From: Photobacterium aquimaris
GTDB lineage: Bacteria > Pseudomonadota > Gammaproteobacteria > Enterobacterales > Vibrionaceae
Direction of reading: 5' to 3'
DNA length: 45,244 bases
NCBI RefSeq assembly: GCF_002954455.1
Contig: NZ_MSCC01000003.1
Location: forward strand, 99,619 to 144,862
In this document: positions 40,948 through 45,244 of the stretch, in pieces
Position numbering within the stretch: position 1 is the first letter of the stretch
How the letters are laid out: each line of letters starts with the position of its first letter
Notes under the pieces: generated by a model
Databases searched by the model: none
The model's input: only the letters and a program-made list of their open reading frames with translations
Told to the model about the DNA's origin: nothing
Translations under genes and position numbers: made by a program

Positions 40948-43251
40948 TTATAGTGCGTCTTTTTTGATACAAAGAACGTGGTATTTACCGTCTTCGATCT
41001 CTGCGCCTTCAGTTTCGTGTTCGAAACCAGGGAATTCAGAATCCCATGCTTCTAGTGCTTTCAAGTACTGGATTTGAGGACTTGTTTTATCACCGAAGTT
41101 TTCGCCACCCATTAGCATTGGAATGCCTGGTGGGTAAGGGATCACAGAGTTCGCTGCAACACGGCCAACTAGCTTGTCAGAAGCAACTAGCTCTACTTCA
41201 TCAGATACTACGAACTGGTAAGCAGTACGTGGCTTCACTTCCATTTCTGGAAGACTTGAGTAGGCCTGGTTCAGTACTTGGCTTGGGTTATGGCGAACTA
41301 GATATTCAAACATTTTATTACCGAGATCTTTAAGACCCAGACCTGAATAGGTTTCAGGTGAAGATGCCACTAACTCAGGTAAAATTGTTTCTAATGGAGA
41401 GTTCGCATCGTAGTGACGCTTGAATGACAACAAGGTGTTGATCAATGTGTCACGCTTACCTTTAGTAATACCCATTGAGAATAGGAACATTACTTGGAAG
41501 TCAGTGGTACGGGTTGGAACGATACCGAAACGACCTAGGTATGCAGTAACAAGTGCTGCTGGAACACCTGTTTCTAGGAAGTTTCCGTTGTCGTCAAGCC
41601 CCGGAGTTAGCAAGCTAACTTTGATTGGATCAAGCATACACCAGTCATTGTCGATTTCGTCAAAGCCGTGCCACTTGTCGCCGGAAGTTAATTTCCAGTT
41701 CTGTTGAATCGTCATTAGTGACTCAACAGATGCATTCTCAAAATTAACGGTGTCACCATTCATTTCTGTAACAGTTTCAGCGTTCCAAGGCTTGAAGAAC
41801 CAATCGTTTTCAGCGGTGTAATCGTTAAATAGTTGACGTACACTTTGACGGAAAATAATTGCTTCGCGGTTAACTTCATTCGTTAGCGATAGACCACTTT
41901 CGCCTTTCATCATGTTTGCAGCAACATCGTTAGACGCACAGATTGCGTATAGTGGCGATGTTGAAGTGTGCATCATGTAAGCTTGGTTGAAACGGTCAAA
42001 GTTGATCGCGTCTTCACCGTTACGTACGTGAATGTATGATGCTTGAGACAATGCATTCAATAACTTGTGCGTTGAGTGCGTTGCAAATACTGTTGGACCT
42101 GTGTGGTCTTTAGCATCGCCACGCATTGCGAAGTGACCCTTGTAGATAGGGTTAAAACGCGCGTAACCAAACCATGCTTCGTCCATGTGAATACGGCTAG
42201 AGCTTTCGCCTAGTAGCGCTTCAGTCACTTCTGAGTGGTAACATAAACCGTCGTAAGTACAGTTAGTTACTACAGCGTAGCTTGCTTTTTTCTCATCAGC
42301 GTTGAATGGAATACCAGCATTTTTCGCTTTAAGCGCAATGCCTTCTTTGCTCATTTGATTTTTGCTGATTGGACCGATGATACCGTAGCAGTTACGGCTA
42401 GGAACCATGTAGATTGGACGCGCGCCAGTTAGGATCAGACCTTGTTCAATTGATTTGTGACAGTTACGGTCACAGATAGCAATGTCGTCATCTTTCATAC
42501 ATGCTTGCATGATAGTACGGTTTGAACCTGAAGTACCGACGATACCAGAGTAAGACTGGTGAGCACCGAAGATCTTAGCAGCTTCAACTTCTGAATCTTT
42601 AAATGCGCCGCTGTGGTCAAGGAGTGAGCCTAGTGCTGCACGCTCGATACCCATATCGGTACGGAATAAATTTTCGCCGAAGAATTCAAAGAATTGGTTA
42701 CCAGCAGGGGTTTTAGTAAAACCGATACCACCTTGGTGACCTGGCGCAGACCATGAGTATTCATGGATATTGTTGTAGTGCATCATCGCTTTCATGAACG
42801 GTGGTAGCACTTGGGCACGGTAACGACGCATTGAAGCAACGATACGGCCAGCAACGAAGTCTGCAGTGTCTTCTAGTACTGAGTAACACTCATCAACACG
42901 TTCCATTAACTGGCGGTTGTTAAGAATAGACGTACGAGCGCGTTCTGCTAGTAGAAATACTGGCACTTCAGATTGACGAGCTTGTAGTGCTGCTAACAAA
43001 TCAACTTCTTCGTTAGAGTTAACAATTTGCTCTTCAGTTTTCTCTAGTGCTAATACTAGGCTATCGATTTGAGTCGACATGATAACCGCACGTGCATCTT
43101 CATAAGACGTAGCTGTGATGATGCCGATACTGCGATTCTGTAACTCAGCAATCAGTGATTTAGTTGCACGATCTGCAAAGCTATTTGGAGTAATGTTTTG
43201 GTGCTCTATAACGAGAGTACGCATTTTGCTGGTTATATAATTGTTGTTCAT
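40948..43251 (-). CDS. adiA: Arginine decarboxylase, AdiA type
   Basis: A 767-aa PLP-dependent, fold-I (group III) decarboxylase that converts arginine to agmatine, consuming a proton. It matches E. coli AdiA (755 aa) along its length: an N-terminal wing domain, SWSAPGHQGGIGFTKTPAG, GTSGSNRTIMQACM, the PLP-lysine motif ATHSTHKLLNALSQ, and a C-terminus of PGFEHETEGAEI. SpeF and LDC differ at these points. The start ATG has AGGCG 5 bp upstream. The antiporter gene lies 185 bp upstream on the same strand, forming an acid-resistance or polyamine module. No regulator gene is adjacent. Confidence 0.94.
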   Translation of the reverse strand: MNNNYITSKMRTLVIEHQNITPNSFADRATKSLIAELQNRSIGIITATSYEDARAVIMSTQIDSLVLALEKTEEQIVNSNEEVDLLAALQARQSEVPVFLLAERARTSILNNRQLMERVDECYSVLEDTADFVAGRIVASMRRYRAQVLPPFMKAMMHYNNIHEYSWSAPGHQGGIGFTKTPAGNQFFEFFGENLFRTDMGIERAALGSLLDHSGAFKDSEVEAAKIFGAHQSYSGIVGTSGSNRTIMQACMKDDDIAICDRNCHKSIEQGLILTGARPIYMVPSRNCYGIIGPISKNQMSKEGIALKAKNAGIPFNADEKKASYAVVTNCTYDGLCYHSEVTEALLGESSSRIHMDEAWFGYARFNPIYKGHFAMRGDAKDHTGPTVFATHSTHKLLNALSQASYIHVRNGEDAINFDRFNQAYMMHTSTSPLYAICASNDVAANMMKGESGLSLTNEVNREAIIFRQSVRQLFNDYTAENDWFFKPWNAETVTEMNGDTVNFENASVESLMTIQQNWKLTSGDKWHGFDEIDNDWCMLDPIKVSLLTPGLDDNGNFLETGVPAALVTAYLGRFGIVPTRTTDFQVMFLFSMGITKGKRDTLINTLLSFKRHYDANSPLETILPELVASSPETYSGLGLKDLGNKMFEYLVRHNPSQVLNQAYSSLPEMEVKPRTAYQFVVSDEVELVASDKLVGRVAANSVIPYPPGIPMLMGGENFGDKTSPQIQYLKALEAWDSEFPGFEHETEGAEIEDGKYHVLCIKKDAL

Positions 43252-43436
43252 AATAACGCCTGAATAAAATGATAAATGATTGATGTGTTTTATATTGACG
43301 CAATAAATTTTACGTAATAAAACGCGCTATGAATTTAATAGGCAGGGAATAAATAAGGCTGGTTATTAATAAGGTTATTAATGGTTAGCGTATTTATTAT
43401 TTATTCCCATTTTCACTTTTGGTAGTTATTAATAAT

Positions 43437-44762
43437 TTAACTTGGCTTAGTTTCTGGTTTAGTATCACGAGCTGCAATGAAACCGTAGAAGATATAACCC
43501 AGCAGCATCAGAATGGTACCGCCGAATACTGCAGTTTCACCACAAGCGTACACACCATAGATACTGTAAAGAACCGCTAATGTACCCACTGTTGCACCAA
43601 TACGGTATTGCTTTTGGGACACCATGTTCTTGCGAAGTAGCACTTCTAAACCAGTCATCGATAGGATGTAAGGTACCATGTTAATGAATACTGCAAGGTT
43701 CAATAGCGCGTTGAACTGGCTGATCAAGTTAGGAGAGATAGTCATCACTGCTAATAATATTTCAGCTGCTAGCATGATTAGCATACCTGCAATTGGTACG
43801 CCTGCTTTGTTGGTTTTTGCAAAGATTTTAGGGAATAAACCTTCATCCGCTGCCGCTTTAGAAACCTGTGCGTTAGTGAATTGCCAGCCAAGTAGTGAGC
43901 CGATACATGCGATAACGGCTGCTAGGGTAACGATGTTACCTACCATAGGGTTGAACATGTGGCTGAACACTAAACCAAATGGTGCCGTTGATGCTGCAAG
44001 CTCTGAGTTAGGAATAATACCTTGAATAACACCCGTTGATGCAATGTAAACGATCGCTGCGAAACCAGTACCAAATAGCACAGCAAGCGGTACGTTACGC
44101 TCTGGGTTTTCAACTGCATCAGAGTTTGCACCAGCAGATTCAATACCTAAAAACGCCCATAAAGTCAGTGCGATACCTGAAGATACTGAGTGCATTGTGG
44201 TGTCGTTATGTGGGTTCCATGCGTTCATGAATGTTTGTGGATCGAACCACCACCAACCGATGATAGACAGACCAGCAACTGGAATAATGATACCCCAAAC
44301 AGTAAATGCTGAGATTTGACCGGTAATTTTCGCACCGCCAAAGTTAGCTACCATGGTGAAGATAAGGATAGCAACCACACCAAAGAAAGTGTGAATCGGC
44401 GTATCAAGCCAAGGTATAAATGGTTTGATGTAACCTAACGCTGAAACGGCAATTGCCACACAGCTAATCACTAAACACACGTAGTAAGTATAAGAGGATA
44501 TGAAAAAAGATGACTTACCGTGTGCTTCTTGTGCGTAAGCTGACATACCGCCAGAGCGTTTACAAAGTGCACCACATTTAGCAAATGTGTAAGCAATACA
44601 CATTGCGCCTAACGCAGTTACAATCCAAGATAACATTGAAATTGCACCAACTTGCGCCAAGCTTGCTGGTAGCATAATAATACCTGAGCCCATCATGTTA
44701 ACTGCAACAAGTACAGTTAAACCGACAAGCCCCATTTTTTTAGTGCCAGTTTCCGATGACAT
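43437..44762 (-). CDS. PotE-like amino acid/polyamine antiporter
   Basis: A 441-aa APC-family antiporter with 12 predicted membrane helices. The N-terminal KKMGLVGLTVLVAVNMMGSG and segments such as LSWIVTALGAMCIAYTFAKCG, NFGGAKITGQISAFTVWGIIIP and LTLWAFLGIESAGANSDAVE resemble E. coli PotE (ornithine/putrescine) more than AdiC (arginine/agmatine) or CadB. Being next to adiA suggests arginine/agmatine exchange in this organism, so the true substrate is open. The start is set at the ATG with AGGTG 6 bp upstream; an in-frame GTG at 44771 overlaps that site. Confidence 0.88.
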   Translation of the reverse strand: MSSETGTKKMGLVGLTVLVAVNMMGSGIIMLPASLAQVGAISMLSWIVTALGAMCIAYTFAKCGALCKRSGGMSAYAQEAHGKSSFFISSYTYYVCLVISCVAIAVSALGYIKPFIPWLDTPIHTFFGVVAILIFTMVANFGGAKITGQISAFTVWGIIIPVAGLSIIGWWWFDPQTFMNAWNPHNDTTMHSVSSGIALTLWAFLGIESAGANSDAVENPERNVPLAVLFGTGFAAIVYIASTGVIQGIIPNSELAASTAPFGLVFSHMFNPMVGNIVTLAAVIACIGSLLGWQFTNAQVSKAAADEGLFPKIFAKTNKAGVPIAGMLIMLAAEILLAVMTISPNLISQFNALLNLAVFINMVPYILSMTGLEVLLRKNMVSQKQYRIGATVGTLAVLYSIYGVYACGETAVFGGTILMLLGYIFYGFIAARDTKPETKPS

Positions 44763-45244
44763 TATTTTCACCTATGATTAGAAGGGAGATAAACCTATTT
44801 TAAAAAAGGATTTGTCTTTATTTAAATAAATCGATTCCATGGTGAGTTATTTATTATTGTGGCAATAAACACTTTATTTTTTCAAATTAAATATTTATTA
44901 CCGAGATAATCACAATATAACCATTTACGATTGAATATCTTTAACGTAAATACTTAACCTTTTGTTCGACCTAATATAGATGGGTATTTTGATAAAAACA
45001 AAAAATTATCAATGATGGAAAAATTTTAGTTATGATTCTATTAACTCGCAGGGGTATCGATATTCGGTCATTTCGTTTAATTATTAACTTTAATTTGGGG
45101 GATGGTTGTGTATTTTTTGTTAAAAATTATCTATTTTTCAATGGATTGATAGGTGTTGTTGGTGATAAGTTGATCGGCAGTGGTGTATGCATGTTTATGC
45201 AAAAAAATGACACATTAAAAAATTAAGAAAAATTTTTAATAAGC
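44763..45244. other. AT-rich upstream region of antiporter gene
   Basis: No convincing gene. A 64-codon rightward frame at 45032-45226 lacks a ribosome binding site and family features and is probably chance. The region should contain the promoter of the antiporter-adiA unit. Confidence 0.5.

Noticed and set aside
45032..45226. 64-codon rightward frame at the window end
   Set aside because: No ribosome binding site, no family features, and located where the promoter of the leftward antiporter gene should be.

Overview
The window is chromosomal DNA of a marine gammaproteobacterium, almost certainly Vibrionaceae and most likely Photobacterium. The genome is AT-rich. Housekeeping gene order is enterobacterial/vibrio-like (rhlB-gppA divergent from trxA-rho; ubiD followed by a ferredoxin gene and fre; uspA divergent from ftnA-uspB; gor-rlmJ-prlC), and UbiD carries a duplicated C-terminal domain. 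The genus is an inference from gene content, not from a database comparison.

Layout. 1-500: a tRNA-Pro / tRNA-His / tRNA-Pro cluster, followed by a tandem degenerate copy of the tRNA-Pro-terminator unit that carries two similar inserts. 1028-6378: a four-gene peptide-type ABC importer in gsiABCD order, with an internal hairpin after the binding-protein gene. 6453-7817: YjiH-type membrane protein. 8368-9573: a cupin and an unknown protein with a natural His-rich tail. 9646-14291: gor, rlmJ, prlC. 14402-19125: gppA, rhlB, trxA, rho. 19359-22295: ubiD, a small 2Fe-2S ferredoxin, fre. 22356-27567: a DMT transporter, uspA, ftnA, uspB, an MscS channel, yhiN.

27571-39228 is a complete Tn7-like transposon of 11,658 bp. 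It is bounded by TGTGT-type termini with repeated TnsB-site-like sequences and by a perfect 5-bp target duplication (GATAT at 27566-27570 and 39229-39233). It sits 3 bp beyond the stop codon of yhiN, with tnsA at the yhiN side, the orientation Tn7 uses at glmS. The core tnsA-tnsB-tnsC-tnsD operon has intact catalytic motifs. The cargo is: (a) a leftward pair made of a membrane-anchored GAF-like protein, whose reading frame breaks at an A8 run, and a Panacea-type (SocA-like) protein; (b) a rightward, tightly packed three-gene operon (35568-38322) of unrecognised proteins, the first with a PD-(D/E)XK nuclease-like motif, which is a candidate undescribed defence module; (c) at the far end, a second, very short (200 aa) TniQ-family protein with no Cas genes or CRISPR array, placed where CRISPR-associated Tn7 elements carry tniQ-cas. 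No tnsE-like gene was recognised.

39611-44762: beyond the element come two nearly identical cold-shock protein genes with two small overlapping genes between them, then an arginine decarboxylase (AdiA type) preceded by an antiporter gene that looks more like PotE than AdiC, on the minus strand.

The most interesting material is inside the transposon: the three-gene operon, the distal short TniQ and the frame-broken GAF/Panacea pair. All gene identities come from recalled family motifs; no searches were run.
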